DNA from: Albibacillus kandeliae
GTDB taxonomy: Bacteria > Pseudomonadota > Alphaproteobacteria > Rhodobacterales > Rhodobacteraceae
Direction: 5' to 3'
Assembly: GCF_003116585.1 (NCBI RefSeq)
Contig: NZ_QEHM01000006.1
Span: 468,089-532,088, forward strand
DNA: 64,000 bases
The position numbers and the translations under genes are program-made. The notes under the pieces are model-generated. The model did no database searches, was not told the DNA's origin, and saw nothing but the letters and a program-made list of their open reading frames with translations. Each line of letters begins with the position of its first letter. Position 1 is the stretch's first letter. Positions 1 through 8,942 of this stretch are shown here, piece by piece.

Positions 1-262
<262 letters not shown>

Positions 263-295
263 CAGGTCCGCCCGTGCCGGGCGGAGCCTCCGGCG

Positions 296-319
296 GGGAT
301 ATTTCAGGACCCAAAGAAG
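296..319 (+). repeat. Short dispersed intergenic repeat, copy 1
   Basis: GGGATATTT, a short variable centre, then ACCCAAAGAAG. It lies between two convergent genes. Near-identical copies occur at 2233-2255 and 49585-49607. Similar GGGATAYTTGG..CCAAAGAAG units are commonly seen between genes in Rhodobacteraceae; their function is unknown to me. Confidence 0.6.
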
Positions 320-324
320 GCGGG

Positions 325-1104
325 TCAGGCGCGGGCGTCCCACGCCTGAAACTGCGCATCGACGAGGGCGTGCAGGCGGGCGCGGCCGAAGCTGGGGCAA
401 TGCCCGCCGTGGACCACCTCGACCGGCAGCGCCCTGAGGCGGCCGAGGCTGGCGGCGTAATCGGCGAGATCGGAATGTTCGAGGTCGTCGACGAGGCCGC
501 CGTCGTAGAGGGTGTCGCCGGAGAACAGCGTGCCGGTCTTCGCCTCCCAGAGCGCGATGCCGCCGGGGGAATGGCCCGGCAGGTGCAGCACCTCGAAGGC
601 GCGGTTGCCGAGGTCGAGCACGTCGCCCTCGGCCACTGTGGCGATGCCGGTGGCGGGGCGCAGCGCGTAGCTGCCGGAGCCGAAGCCCTCGTGGGGGAGC
701 GCCGTGACCATCGGGCCAGAGAGCACGCCCGGGGGCAGCAGAAGGCTCGCCATCTCCATCGGATCGTAATGCGCGTCGAGCAGGTTCAGCGGGTGGGGCG
801 GCGCGCGCAGGCCCTCGGCCTCGAGCGCGTGCACGCAGCAGTCGTCGAACTCGTGGTGGCCGCCGACGTGGTCCATGTGCACGTGGCTCGCGACCGCCGT
901 CACCCGCTGGCCAAGGATGTCGCGGGCGAAGCTGCGCAGACTGGCGAGGCCGGTGCCGGTGTCGATCATCAGGTCGCGGTCGCGGCCGCGGACGTGCCAG
1001 ATGTTGCAGCGCAGGAAGGGGTGGACATGGGGCTCCCAGATCAGGGTGATGCCCTCCCCCGCGGTTGCCTTCTCGAACCAGCGATCGGCGATCGGAAATG
1101 CCAT
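325..1104 (-). CDS. MBL-fold metallo-hydrolase
   Basis: A 259-residue cytoplasmic protein (no signal peptide) of the metallo-beta-lactamase superfamily. The dinuclear metal site is complete: HxHxDH at residues 74-79 (HVHMDH), a further His at 178 in LPGHSPG, Asp197 in SGDTLYDG and His235 in VHGGH. The layout matches the glyoxalase II/hydrolase branch rather than true beta-lactamases, but the substrate cannot be read from the sequence. It is divergent from the GAPDH gene at 1215, with 110 bases between them. The start is the ATG at 1104; no better downstream start was found. Confidence 0.8.
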   Translation of the reverse strand: MAFPIADRWFEKATAGEGITLIWEPHVHPFLRCNIWHVRGRDRDLMIDTGTGLASLRSFARDILGQRVTAVASHVHMDHVGGHHEFDDCCVHALEAEGLRAPPHPLNLLDAHYDPMEMASLLLPPGVLSGPMVTALPHEGFGSGSYALRPATGIATVAEGDVLDLGNRAFEVLHLPGHSPGGIALWEAKTGTLFSGDTLYDGGLVDDLEHSDLADYAASLGRLRALPVEVVHGGHCPSFGRARLHALVDAQFQAWDARA

Positions 1105-1214
1105 GCCCTGCCCTCTCGTTGCATGCTCCGACCTGACCCCGGATCGTAGCCGAAAGCAACCGGGGGCGCGGAATCGGGATTGAGACGGCGCGGGCTTGGT
1201 GCCATCACTCGCGC

Positions 1215-2198
1215 ATGCGTATCGCCATCAACGGATTCGGCCGCATCGGCCGCACCATTCTGCGGCAGGTTCTGACCGGCCCGGAGCGGTCTATCGAGAT
1301 CGTGCGGATCAACGACATCGCGTCGCTCGAGATGTGCGCCTATCTCTTTCAGTACGACAGCACCTTCGGCCCCTACCCGGGGCAGGTGGACACGCAGGAC
1401 GGGGCGCTCGTCATCGACGGGCGCGCGATCCCCTTCAGCCAGGATGGCGACCTGCACGCCGTGGACCTTGCGGGGGTGGACGTGCTGCTGGACTGCACCG
1501 GCATCGCGCGGAGCACCGACGTGGCGCGGCGCGGGCTGGCGGCGGGCGCCGGTTCGGTGCTGATCTCGGGGCCCTCGCCGGCGGCGGAGGTGACCATCGT
1601 CACCGGGGCCAACGAGGGCATGCTGGGGGCGGCGAAGGTCGTCTCGAACGCCTCCTGCACCACCAATGCGCTGGCGCCGCTGGCCAAGGCGATCCATGCG
1701 ATCGCCGGGATCGCGCGCGGGCACATGACGACGATCCACTGCTATACCAACAGCCAGCCGATGGTGGATGCGCCGCGCGGCGATTTCGCCCGGAGCCGCG
1801 GCGGGGCCCAGTCGATGGTGCCGACGACCAGTTCGGCGACGCATCTGGTGGACGTGGTTCTGCCGGAGCTGAAGGGGCGCATCAGTGGCTCGGCCGTCAG
1901 GGTGCCGGTGGCGAGCGTCTCGGCGGTGGACCTCGTGGTTCAGCTGGAACGGCCGATGGGCGAGGATGTCTTTACGGCGGCCCTGCGACGGGCCGCGGCG
2001 GAGTCGGGCGGCGTGCTGGGGTGGATCGAGGGGCCGCTGGTCTCGACCGATCTGCGCGCGCGGCCGGAATCGCTGGTCATCGCGGCACCGGAGCTACGCA
2101 TGGTCGAGGGTCAGGTGCGGGTGTTTGGCTGGTACGACAACGAATGGGGGTTCTCGGCGCGGATGCTGGACGTCGCGGCGCGGATGGCAGCGCGGTAG
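1215..2198 (+). CDS. Type I glyceraldehyde-3-phosphate dehydrogenase, divergent paralog
   Basis: 327 residues, the usual GAPDH length. The N-terminal Rossmann motif INGFGRIGR, NAD-selecting Asp34, catalytic Cys148 in SNASCTTN, His175 in TTIHCYT and the C-terminal WYDNEWGF are all present, so the dehydrogenase chemistry should be intact. The phosphate-binding and S-loop region (residues about 178-215, NSQPMVDAPRGDF then SMVPTTSS) differs clearly from the canonical GDQ..LD..H.D and PTSTGAA seen in the second GAPDH at 34403-35410. It may therefore act on another aldehyde phosphate, as erythrose-4-phosphate dehydrogenases do, or serve a different flux direction. It stands alone, followed by an intrinsic terminator at 2271-2294. 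Confidence 0.85.
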   Translation: MRIAINGFGRIGRTILRQVLTGPERSIEIVRINDIASLEMCAYLFQYDSTFGPYPGQVDTQDGALVIDGRAIPFSQDGDLHAVDLAGVDVLLDCTGIARSTDVARRGLAAGAGSVLISGPSPAAEVTIVTGANEGMLGAAKVVSNASCTTNALAPLAKAIHAIAGIARGHMTTIHCYTNSQPMVDAPRGDFARSRGGAQSMVPTTSSATHLVDVVLPELKGRISGSAVRVPVASVSAVDLVVQLERPMGEDVFTAALRRAAAESGGVLGWIEGPLVSTDLRARPESLVIAAPELRMVEGQVRVFGWYDNEWGFSARMLDVAARMAAR

Positions 2199-2232
2199 GG
2201 GCTCTGCCCCGTCGCGCGGCGCGCGACTCCCC

Positions 2233-2255
2233 GGGATACTTGGGACCCAAAGAAG
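2233..2255 (+). repeat. Short dispersed intergenic repeat, copy 2
   Basis: GGGATACTTGGGACCC then AAAGAAG, just after the GAPDH stop codon and before its terminator. It matches copy 1 (296-319) and copy 3 (49585-49607) in both halves, with one indel in the centre. Confidence 0.6.
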
Positions 2256-2270
2256 ACCTGGGATACGTGA

Positions 2271-2294
2271 AGGGGGCCGCGCGGGCCCCCTTTT
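2271..2294 (+). terminator. Intrinsic terminator after GAPDH
   Basis: An 8-bp GC-rich stem (AGGGGGCC / GGCCCCCT) with a five-base loop is followed by a short T run (TTTTG). It ends the + strand GAPDH transcript and, being nearly symmetric, may also act on the converging NCS2 permease transcript. Confidence 0.75.
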
Positions 2295-2306
2295 GTCTCT
2301 TTCAGA

Positions 2307-3764
2307 TCAGTCGCGGGCGAAGCTGCCCTTGCCGTGGCCGGACATGCCGCCGGAGACTTCCTCGGTCGACTCGTCGGCGAGTTCCTCGGGCAACACGAGG
2401 TTCAGCACGATGGCGATGAGCGCGGCGGGCAGGATGCCGGAGGCGCCGAGGATGCGCAGCGTGTCGGGCAGGTGCTGGAGCGCGTTGGGGGCGCTGTCGG
2501 AGACGTTCATCACCTCGAGCTGGAGGCCGAGGCCGAAGGAGAGCGCCACGGCGAAGATCACCATGTTGCGGCGGTTCCAGTTCACGTCGGACAGCATGGA
2601 GATGCCCGAGGCGACCACCATGCCGAACATCACGATGACGCCGCCGCCCAGCACCTCGATCGGCACGGTGCGGATGACGCCGCCGACCTTGGGGACGAGG
2701 CCGCAGACGATCAGGAAGATAGCGCCGATGGTGACCACGTGGCGGCTCATCACGCCGGTCATGGCGATGAGGCCGACGTTCTGCGAGAAGGATGTGTTGG
2801 GGAGCGCGCCGAAGAGGCCTGCGACGGCGGTGCCGAGACCGTCGGCATAGGTCGCGCCGGCGATCTCCTTGTCGGTCGCCTCGCGCCCGGCGCCGCCCTT
2901 GGTGATGCCCGAGACGTCGCCCACGGTTTCCACCGCCGAGACGAAGGCCATCAGGCAGAAGCCGATGACGGCGGCGAAGCTGAATTCGAAGCCGTACTTG
3001 AAGGGCACCGGCAGCGAGAAGGTGGCGGCGCGGGACCAGCTGGCGCCGATCGCGTCGAAGGTGAGGTAGCCGGTCAGGAGACAGTAGACGTAGCCGACGA
3101 TCATGCCGATCAGAACGGCCGAGATCGAGAGCATGCCCTTGGTGAAGAACTTTACCCCGAGGGTGACGAAGACGACGATCAGGGCGATGGACCAGCTCAT
3201 CGCGCCGCCGTAGCTCTCGGCGCCAGACGCCTTGGCCGGGACGCCGCCCGCGGCATACTCGATGCCGACCTTGACCAGCGCGAGGCCGATCATGGTGACC
3301 ACGAGGCCGGTGACGAGCGGCGGCAGGGCAAAGCGGATGCGACCGATGATGGTGCCGAGGCAGGCGTGGAACAGGCCGCCGAGCAATACCCCTCCGAAGA
3401 GGGCAGCGAGCGCATCGACGCCCTTGCCCGCGACCAGCGGGATCATGATGGGCAGGAAGGCGAAGGAGGTGCCCTGCACGATGGGCAGCGCCGCGCCCAC
3501 GGGGCCGATGGTGATGGTCTGCAGCAGGGTCGCGATGCCGGCGAAGAGCATCGACATCTGGATCATGTAGAGCAGTTCGGGAAAGTCCGGGCTGTTCGAG
3601 CCGAAGCCGAAGCCCGCCGCACCGGCCACGATGATCGCGGGGGTGACGTTGGAGACGAACATCGCCAGCACGTGCTGGATGCCGAGCGGGATGGCGCGGG
3701 CGAGCGGTGGGGTGAAATTGGGGTCGCGCAGCTGCGCGGGTGTTCCGAGTGAACTGTCTGCCAT
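2307..3764 (-). CDS. NCS2-family xanthine/urate permease
   Basis: 485 residues of strongly hydrophobic inner-membrane protein with the twelve-plus segments expected for the nucleobase-ascorbate transporter family. The family signature QNxGxxxxTG is present as QNVGLIAMTGV, and the TM8 segment carries the conserved acidic residue (SAVETVGD). It lies 66 bases downstream of the ureidoglycolate lyase gene on the same strand, so it is probably the last gene of the puuE-uraD/allA operon and imports urate or xanthine for that pathway. The family does not allow xanthine and urate to be separated by eye. Confidence 0.85.
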   Translation of the reverse strand: MADSSLGTPAQLRDPNFTPPLARAIPLGIQHVLAMFVSNVTPAIIVAGAAGFGFGSNSPDFPELLYMIQMSMLFAGIATLLQTITIGPVGAALPIVQGTSFAFLPIMIPLVAGKGVDALAALFGGVLLGGLFHACLGTIIGRIRFALPPLVTGLVVTMIGLALVKVGIEYAAGGVPAKASGAESYGGAMSWSIALIVVFVTLGVKFFTKGMLSISAVLIGMIVGYVYCLLTGYLTFDAIGASWSRAATFSLPVPFKYGFEFSFAAVIGFCLMAFVSAVETVGDVSGITKGGAGREATDKEIAGATYADGLGTAVAGLFGALPNTSFSQNVGLIAMTGVMSRHVVTIGAIFLIVCGLVPKVGGVIRTVPIEVLGGGVIVMFGMVVASGISMLSDVNWNRRNMVIFAVALSFGLGLQLEVMNVSDSAPNALQHLPDTLRILGASGILPAALIAIVLNLVLPEELADESTEEVSGGMSGHGKGSFARD

Positions 3765-3830
3765 GTCCCTGTTGTCCTTTGTTGGGTTTGCGGGGTCCGC
3801 CGCCTCTTGCCGGGCGGTCGGGTCCGGGTG

Positions 3831-4316
3831 TTATCCGGTGATTTCGTAGGGCTCCTCGAACCAGTATTCCTCGAGGTTGCTGCCCTCGCCGATGCGGTCG
3901 ACGACGGCGAAGAGGCCGGGGGCGTGGAGCGGGGTCAGCACCCCGTGCCAGGTGCCCCGGTGATAGTTCACCCCCTGCCCCGGCCCGGTCAGGAAGGCCA
4001 CCGGCGTGCCCGGTCGGCCGCCCGCGTCGGGCGCGACGATGACAAGGAAGGGCTGCAGGCTCATCGGCAAGAAGGCCTGACTGCCGAGCGGGTGCCGCTC
4101 CATCATGTCGAGGGCGTAGGGAAGGCTGCGCGGGACGGCGTCGAACAGGCTGATGCCCGTCCTGCCGTCGCTCACGTCGATGAGGGCGAGGTCGTGGTGG
4201 CGCCCGCAGAGGCCCTGGTTGATGATCCGGTCCGGTTCGCCCTCGGCGCGCAGCAGGTCACCGAAGGGCGCGAAGGCCTCGGCCGTGATCGGCTGGATCG
4301 AGATGGTCCGGCTCAT
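3831..4316 (-). CDS. allA: Ureidoglycolate lyase
   Basis: 161 residues, the normal size for AllA, which splits (S)-ureidoglycolate into glyoxylate and urea. The N-terminal [13 protein letters not shown], the central family block around [14 protein letters not shown] and the C-terminal [15 protein letters not shown] are typical. Its start overlaps the stop of the allantoinase/OHCU decarboxylase fusion by four bases (ATGA), which implies translational coupling. The urea it releases could be used by the urease encoded at 53392-61635. Confidence 0.9.
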   Translation of the reverse strand: MSRTISIQPITAEAFAPFGDLLRAEGEPDRIINQGLCGRHHDLALIDVSDGRTGISLFDAVPRSLPYALDMMERHPLGSQAFLPMSLQPFLVIVAPDAGGRPGTPVAFLTGPGQGVNYHRGTWHGVLTPLHAPGLFAVVDRIGEGSNLEEYWFEEPYEITG

Positions 4317-5725
4317 CCGGGCAGCAGGGCCGCGAGGCGGATCAGGGCGATGCGCTCGACCTGGCGGCAGGCCTCGGCGAACTCGGTGTCGCGGTCGTTG
4401 TCGAGGCGGGCGCGGAAGGCGGCGAGGATCGACTGCTTGTCGTGGTCGCGCACGGCGATGATGAAGGGGAAGCCGAACCTGGCGGTATAGGCCTCGTTCA
4501 GGCCGGTGAAGATGCCGTGCTCCACCTCGGTCAGCGCGTCGAGGCCGGCGGAGGATTGTTCCGCCGTCGACTCGGCGGTCAGGCGCTTGGCGGCGGCGAG
4601 CTTGCCCGCGAGGTCGGGGTGTGCGGTGAGGACGCCGAGGCGTTCCTCGTCGGAGGCGGAGCGGAACATCCGGGCCAGCGCGTTGTGCAGACCCACGGCG
4701 GTGTCGTGGGCGGGGCCGAGTTCAAGCTCGAAGGCGCGCTCGGCGATCCACGGAGAATGCTCGAAGACGCCGCCGTAGGTGGCGACGAAGCGGTCGCGGT
4801 CCATCAGGTGCGGGCGCGGACGGTCGACGGGCGGATGCTCGCGCGCCCAATGCTCGGCGATGTCGAGGCGGGTGGCGAACCAGACGTCGGTATGGCTGCG
4901 CGCATATTCCAGGAAGCGCTCCAAAGCGCGGATGCGGCCCGGGCGGCCGACGAGGCGGCAGTGCAGGCCGATGGACATGAACTTGGCCTGCCCCTCCTCG
5001 CCCTCGGCGTAGAGCGTGTCGAAGGTGTCACGCAGGTAGGTGAAGAACTGGTCGCCGGAGTTGAAGCCCTGCGCGGTGGCAAAGCGCATGTCGTTGCAGT
5101 CGAGCGTGTAGGGCACGATCAGCTGGTCGCGGTCGCCGACCCTGAGCCAGTAGGGCAGATCGTCGTCATAGGTGTCGGCGACGTAGTCGAAGGCCCCGCA
5201 TTCGGAGGCGAGGCGCACGGTGTTGATCGAGGCGCGGCCCTCGTACCAGCCGCGCGGGGGCTCTCCCACCACCTCGGTATGAAGGCGGATCGCCTCGGCG
5301 ATGGCGGCGCGCTCGTCCTCTTCGGGCATGTCCTTGTGTTCGATCCACTTGTAGCCGTGGGTCGCGATTTCCCACGGAGCGGCCTTCATCGCGGCGACCT
5401 GCTCGGGCGAGCGGGCGAGTGCGGAGGCCACGCCGTAGATGGTGATCGGAGTATCCTTGAGCAGGCGGTGGAGACGCCAGAACCCGGCGCGCGCGCCGTA
5501 TTCGTAGATCGACTCCATGTTCCAGTGCCGCTGGCCCGGCCATTGGGCGGCGCCGACGATCTCGGAGAGGAACGCCTCGGAGGCGGCATCGCCGTGGAGG
5601 ATGTTGTTCTCGCCGCCCTCCTCGTAGTTCAGTACGATCTGTACCGCGATCTTGGCGCCATTCGGCCATTTCGGATCCGGCGGGGTCGCCCCGTAGCCGA
5701 TCATGTCACGCGGGTATCGGTTCAT
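4313..5725 (-). CDS. puuE-uraD: Fused allantoinase (PuuE type) / OHCU decarboxylase (UraD)
   Basis: 470 residues in two parts. Residues 1 to about 300 are a PuuE-type, polysaccharide-deacetylase-related allantoinase, with NYEEGGE near the N-terminus and THGYKWIEH in the middle; it opens allantoin to allantoate. From about residue 310 the protein is a 2-oxo-4-hydroxy-4-carboxy-5-ureidoimidazoline decarboxylase, shown by [10 protein letters not shown] and the acidic [13 protein letters not shown] block. The decarboxylase makes (S)-allantoin, the substrate of the N-terminal part, so consecutive steps are joined in one chain. It heads an operon with allA and the permease and is divergent from the HIU hydrolase gene at 5870. 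Confidence 0.9.
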   Translation of the reverse strand: MNRYPRDMIGYGATPPDPKWPNGAKIAVQIVLNYEEGGENNILHGDAASEAFLSEIVGAAQWPGQRHWNMESIYEYGARAGFWRLHRLLKDTPITIYGVASALARSPEQVAAMKAAPWEIATHGYKWIEHKDMPEEDERAAIAEAIRLHTEVVGEPPRGWYEGRASINTVRLASECGAFDYVADTYDDDLPYWLRVGDRDQLIVPYTLDCNDMRFATAQGFNSGDQFFTYLRDTFDTLYAEGEEGQAKFMSIGLHCRLVGRPGRIRALERFLEYARSHTDVWFATRLDIAEHWAREHPPVDRPRPHLMDRDRFVATYGGVFEHSPWIAERAFELELGPAHDTAVGLHNALARMFRSASDEERLGVLTAHPDLAGKLAAAKRLTAESTAEQSSAGLDALTEVEHGIFTGLNEAYTARFGFPFIIAVRDHDKQSILAAFRARLDNDRDTEFAEACRQVERIALIRLAALLPG

Positions 5726-5869
5726 TCTGAGTCCCAGGATTTTTCTTTCGGTTTAATTGACATAGCCTATCGTGTTTTTCAAAAAATGACGAAAGCAATC
5801 TCAAACAGCCTGCGTTTGCGCAATGCGGTTTCCTGCGGCAGACCATGTGCATCCAAAGGAGGCATTCCG

Positions 5870-6223
5870 ATGACCGGCTACCTGACCACCCATGTGCTCG
5901 ATACCGCGCGGGGCTGCCCTGCCGAGGGGGTCGCCATCGATCTCTACCGGATCGAGGGCGAGGCGCGCATGCATCTGCGGCGCCTGACGACGAATGCCGA
6001 CGGGCGCACGGATGCGCAGATCCTGCCGGAAGGCGAGTTCGCGACCGGCGTTTACGAACTGGTGTTCCACGCGGGCGATTACCTCGACGCGAGCGGCGCG
6101 CCGGGCGAGAGCCCGAGGTTCCTCGACACCATTCCGCTGCGTTTTGGCATGGCCGAGGCGGCGCACTACCACGTGCCGCTGCTGCTGTCGCCCTACGGCT
6201 ATTCGACCTATCGCGGCAGCTGA
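5870..6223 (+). CDS. uraH: 5-hydroxyisourate hydrolase (transthyretin-like)
   Basis: 117 residues. It hydrolyses 5-hydroxyisourate to OHCU, the substrate of the UraD domain encoded across the divergent promoter. The N-terminal LTTHVLD and the C-terminal YRGS tetrapeptide are the diagnostic catalytic motifs of HIU hydrolases as opposed to transthyretins. The frame is open far upstream, but the ATG at 5870 is preceded at good spacing by AAAGGAGG (5855-5862), which decides the start. No signal peptide is seen. Confidence 0.93.
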   Translation: MTGYLTTHVLDTARGCPAEGVAIDLYRIEGEARMHLRRLTTNADGRTDAQILPEGEFATGVYELVFHAGDYLDASGAPGESPRFLDTIPLRFGMAEAAHYHVPLLLSPYGYSTYRGS

Positions 6224-6228
6224 GGCGA

Positions 6229-6257
6229 AGCGGCGCGCCGGGATGGCGCGCCTGCGC
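6229..6257. terminator. Hairpin between convergent uraH and caspase-like genes
   Basis: GGCGCGCC (6232-6239) pairs with GGCGCGCC (6245-6252) around a five-base loop, with further pairing on both sides. It sits in the 36-base gap between two convergent stop codons, so it probably ends both transcripts; there is only a weak T run. Confidence 0.6.
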
Positions 6258-6259
6258 TC

Positions 6260-7864
6260 TTACTTGTTCAGCAGCTTGCCGACGGCGAGGCCGCCGATGA
6301 AGGCCCCGATCTGGGCATTGGCATTGCTGTTCGAATTGCCCGAGGACGAACTCCCGCTGCTCTTGCGCTGGCTCGGCGCCGCCTGCGTGACCACGACGGG
6401 GTTGCTGGCGGCCCAGACCATGTAGGCCTGCTGGGTGTTCGTCGCCATCACCTGATACTGAAGCTGGTTCAGGTAGCCGGTGGCAATGAAGCCGTTGATG
6501 ACCTGCCAGTTGGTGATGCCCGCCCGTGTACGCGGGCCGAACTGGCCATCCGGTGTTCCGACGTTCTGACCGGTGATGTTCAGGCGCGCCTGGATCTCGC
6601 GGCGCAGGCCCGGGGTCATGCCCATTGCCGCCTCGGTGAACTCTGTCCCCGGCTGGGCCTTCATCTCGGGCGTGATCATCGGTTGGGCCTGTGTCTCGCC
6701 CACGGTGCGCGTGGCGCTGTCGGTCACCGGCGCCGGGTTCGCCGCCGCGCCGATCGGGTTGGCGGGCTGGGCGAAGACCGGCAAGGTCGCGACAGGCGCG
6801 GGGGTGGCGGGTGCGGGCGCTGCCGTCTGCGCCGAGGCCACCGCGACGCTGCGCTCGGACTGGAGCCGTTCGATGGACTTGCGTGCCACCGCCGAGAAGA
6901 GGCCCTCCGGGAAGGTCTCGAGATAGGCCTCGTAATCCTCGATCCGGTTGCTCTCGCGCGCGAACTGGAACAGCATCTGGTCCCGCTTGAGTGTCTCGGT
7001 GTCGGCATTGCCCGATGCATTGGCCGTCTCGGCGGACCCGGTCGCGGCCTCGGTGGCCTCGGGCGCAGGTTCGACGGCGCGCACGTTCAGTGCGACCCGG
7101 CCGGTCAGCGAGGAGTTCAGCCAGGGCCGCTGCATCTCGTTGGTCGAGGAATACACATCGCCGGTCACCCGGCTCATCACTTCGGTAAAGTCGGTGTCGG
7201 GGGCCGAGATGTGCTTGAGCAGGGCCGTGGTGAAGGGCGAATGCTCGCCCTCGCCGTCCAGCGCCACGTCGCCGGGCGCGGTGGCAAAGGCAATCGCCAT
7301 ACCGCGCCCGGGGTTCTGGATATCCATCCGCGCGAGGCCCGAACCGATATCGACCGAGCGAGAGGCGCCGCCCAGCGACCGCGAGAGCGTGCGCGCCAGC
7401 GGGTTGTTGCGGCAGGCGTCCAGCACGACGAGGCTCACCCCGTCGGAACGCTGCATCTGCTTGGCGACGAAGTCGACCTCGATCGCCTCCCAGTCGAGCG
7501 AGGTGGCCTCGGCCATCTTGGCGTCGACCGGGATCAGGTAGTTCCTGCCATCGACCGCGAGGCCGTGCCCGGCGTAGAAGAACAGGGTGAGGTCGGCGTC
7601 GGAGGCCAGCCGGGCGAACTCGCGCACCGTGGCGCGGAATTCATCCCCGGTGAGGTCGTATCCGTCGACGGTGACGAACCCGAGTTCCTTGAGAGAGGCG
7701 GAGACCGCCTCGGCATCGTTGCGGGGATTTCGCAACGGCTCGACGCTGGTGTAGGCGCCGTTTCCGATCACAAGGGCCACGCGCTTTTCGAAGGTGTTCG
7801 CCTCTCCCCGCACAGCAAGGGTAACGACGAGCAGCATCGCCATCAGAAGCTTCATAATCGGCAT
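6260..7864 (-). CDS. Secreted caspase-like (peptidase C14) protein
   Basis: 534 residues with an N-terminal signal peptide (about residues 1-22). Residues 27-260 form a caspase-like p20 domain: RVALVIGNGAY at the start, catalytic His100 in FYAGHG and Cys151 in LDACRNNP. A low-complexity Ala/Glu/Thr/Pro linker follows, then a helical segment with ARESNRIEDYEAYLETFP, a second Pro/Ala-rich linker, a region resembling peptidoglycan-binding repeats (about 415-475, with GTPDGQFGPRTRAGI), a Ser/Gly/Asn stretch and a Gly-rich hydrophobic tail (IGAFIGGLAVGKLL). It should act in the periplasm. Such caspase-like proteins are widespread in alphaproteobacteria; the substrate is unknown. Confidence 0.85.
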   Translation of the reverse strand: MPIMKLLMAMLLVVTLAVRGEANTFEKRVALVIGNGAYTSVEPLRNPRNDAEAVSASLKELGFVTVDGYDLTGDEFRATVREFARLASDADLTLFFYAGHGLAVDGRNYLIPVDAKMAEATSLDWEAIEVDFVAKQMQRSDGVSLVVLDACRNNPLARTLSRSLGGASRSVDIGSGLARMDIQNPGRGMAIAFATAPGDVALDGEGEHSPFTTALLKHISAPDTDFTEVMSRVTGDVYSSTNEMQRPWLNSSLTGRVALNVRAVEPAPEATEAATGSAETANASGNADTETLKRDQMLFQFARESNRIEDYEAYLETFPEGLFSAVARKSIERLQSERSVAVASAQTAAPAPATPAPVATLPVFAQPANPIGAAANPAPVTDSATRTVGETQAQPMITPEMKAQPGTEFTEAAMGMTPGLRREIQARLNITGQNVGTPDGQFGPRTRAGITNWQVINGFIATGYLNQLQYQVMATNTQQAYMVWAASNPVVVTQAAPSQRKSSGSSSSGNSNSNANAQIGAFIGGLAVGKLLNK

Positions 7865-8065
7865 CCAGAATAAATGAAAAAGAACTGGGCGCGAGTAATG
7901 GCCGCGCGCCGGAACCTGTCAAGATGGATGCGATGGGAGGTATGGAATACCATGACATCCGGGGGCCGGGCCGGGCGAGCGGGGGGCGGATTTCACACGT
8001 TCCCTGGGTAAATCTTGCTCCCTACTCGGCTTCACCGCGCCGCAGGCAATCGGAGCGAGTCGGGG

Positions 8066-8839
8066 TCAGAACTGGCTCTCGTCGTGGTCGCGCAGGGCCT
8101 CGGCGATGAAGTCCTCGGGATCGACCGTGAAGGACTGGTAGAGCCTGAAATGAGAGGTGTCGCGATAGTTCACGTCGCTGATGCCGTTCCTCGTCACCTC
8201 GAGCACCCGCGCGCCGGGCAATGCCATCAGGATCGGAGAATGGGTTGCCATGATGACCTGCGAGACCCGCTCTTCCTGAATGCGGCTGAGAAGGCGGAGC
8301 AGCCCGAGTTGCCGCTTGGGCGAGAGCGCGCTTTCGGGTTCGTCCATGAGGTAGATGCCCTGCCGCAACATGCGCTCTTCGAAGAGCCGGACAAAGCCCT
8401 CGCCGTGGCTCCATGACAGGAAATCGGCGGCGGGGCTCTGGACCTCGTCCAGATACCGCGCGACGGAAAAGAAGGTTTCGGCCTTGAAGAACCAGCCATC
8501 GGTGACCTTGGGGAGCCAACCGGCGCGCATCACCTGAGCGAGGTCCCCGCCACCACGCTCGATCGCGCGGGAGTGGTCGACCGGCAGGTAGCCCTTGCCC
8601 CCGCCCGCCTCGTCATAGCCGCTGAGGGCCGCGATGGCCTCGATCAGCGTCGATTTCCCGGTGCCGTTCTCGCCGACGATAATGGTGACCGGCGTGGTGA
8701 ACGCAATCTCGAGGTCATCGGTCTGAAGCCACGGCAGGTTAAAGGGATAGCCGGTCTTTGTGGCGAGTTCGTCGCCCCGGAATTCCAATCTCTGGAGGAA
8801 GGGCGACGGCAGGGTGGTCGTGGTTCTTCGGCGTGCCAT
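8066..8839 (-). CDS. AAA-family ATPase (ABC/SMC-like)
   Basis: 257 residues. Walker A is GENGTGKST (56-64), Walker B is YLMDEPE (163-169), and the switch His lies in MATHSP (His200). The single compact ATPase without a coiled coil or transporter partner resembles the COG3910 type of stand-alone ATPases, whose role is poorly defined. I placed the start at the ATG at 8839 (MARRRTTTT) because the longer frame begins with a TTG at 8890 and the extra residues look uncoded. The neighbouring caspase-like protein is exported, so a direct partnership is unlikely. Confidence 0.75.
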   Translation of the reverse strand: MARRRTTTTLPSPFLQRLEFRGDELATKTGYPFNLPWLQTDDLEIAFTTPVTIIVGENGTGKSTLIEAIAALSGYDEAGGGKGYLPVDHSRAIERGGGDLAQVMRAGWLPKVTDGWFFKAETFFSVARYLDEVQSPAADFLSWSHGEGFVRLFEERMLRQGIYLMDEPESALSPKRQLGLLRLLSRIQEERVSQVIMATHSPILMALPGARVLEVTRNGISDVNYRDTSHFRLYQSFTVDPEDFIAEALRDHDESQF

Positions 8840-8911
8840 GTCATGAACTTGCGTTTGGGTCTGGCGGAACCATACCCAACAATCCGGCAAGAGTGAGATG
8901 GCGGTGCGGCA

Positions 8912-8930
8912 CGCCCGAGACCCCCGGGCG
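8912..8930 (-). terminator. Possible terminator hairpin after catalase
   Basis: CGCCCG / CGGGCG form a 6-bp stem with a seven-base loop, 13 bases beyond the catalase stop codon. There is no clear U run, so it may be a pause or stability element. Confidence 0.4.
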
Positions 8931-8942
8931 CGCCAAAGGCGC

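Noticed and set aside
2334..3752. 472-residue open frame opposite the NCS2 permease
   Set aside because: Repetitive acidic composition produced by reading a membrane-protein gene backwards; no domain pattern.
5757..5762. TTGACA hexamer in the puuE-uraH gap as a -35 box
   Set aside because: No -10 hexamer lies at a suitable distance on the + strand.
6260..8839. Caspase-like protein plus AAA ATPase as a phage-defence pair
   Set aside because: The caspase-like protein carries a signal peptide and the ATPase is cytoplasmic; they are about 200 bases apart with no overlap. Proximity alone is weak evidence.
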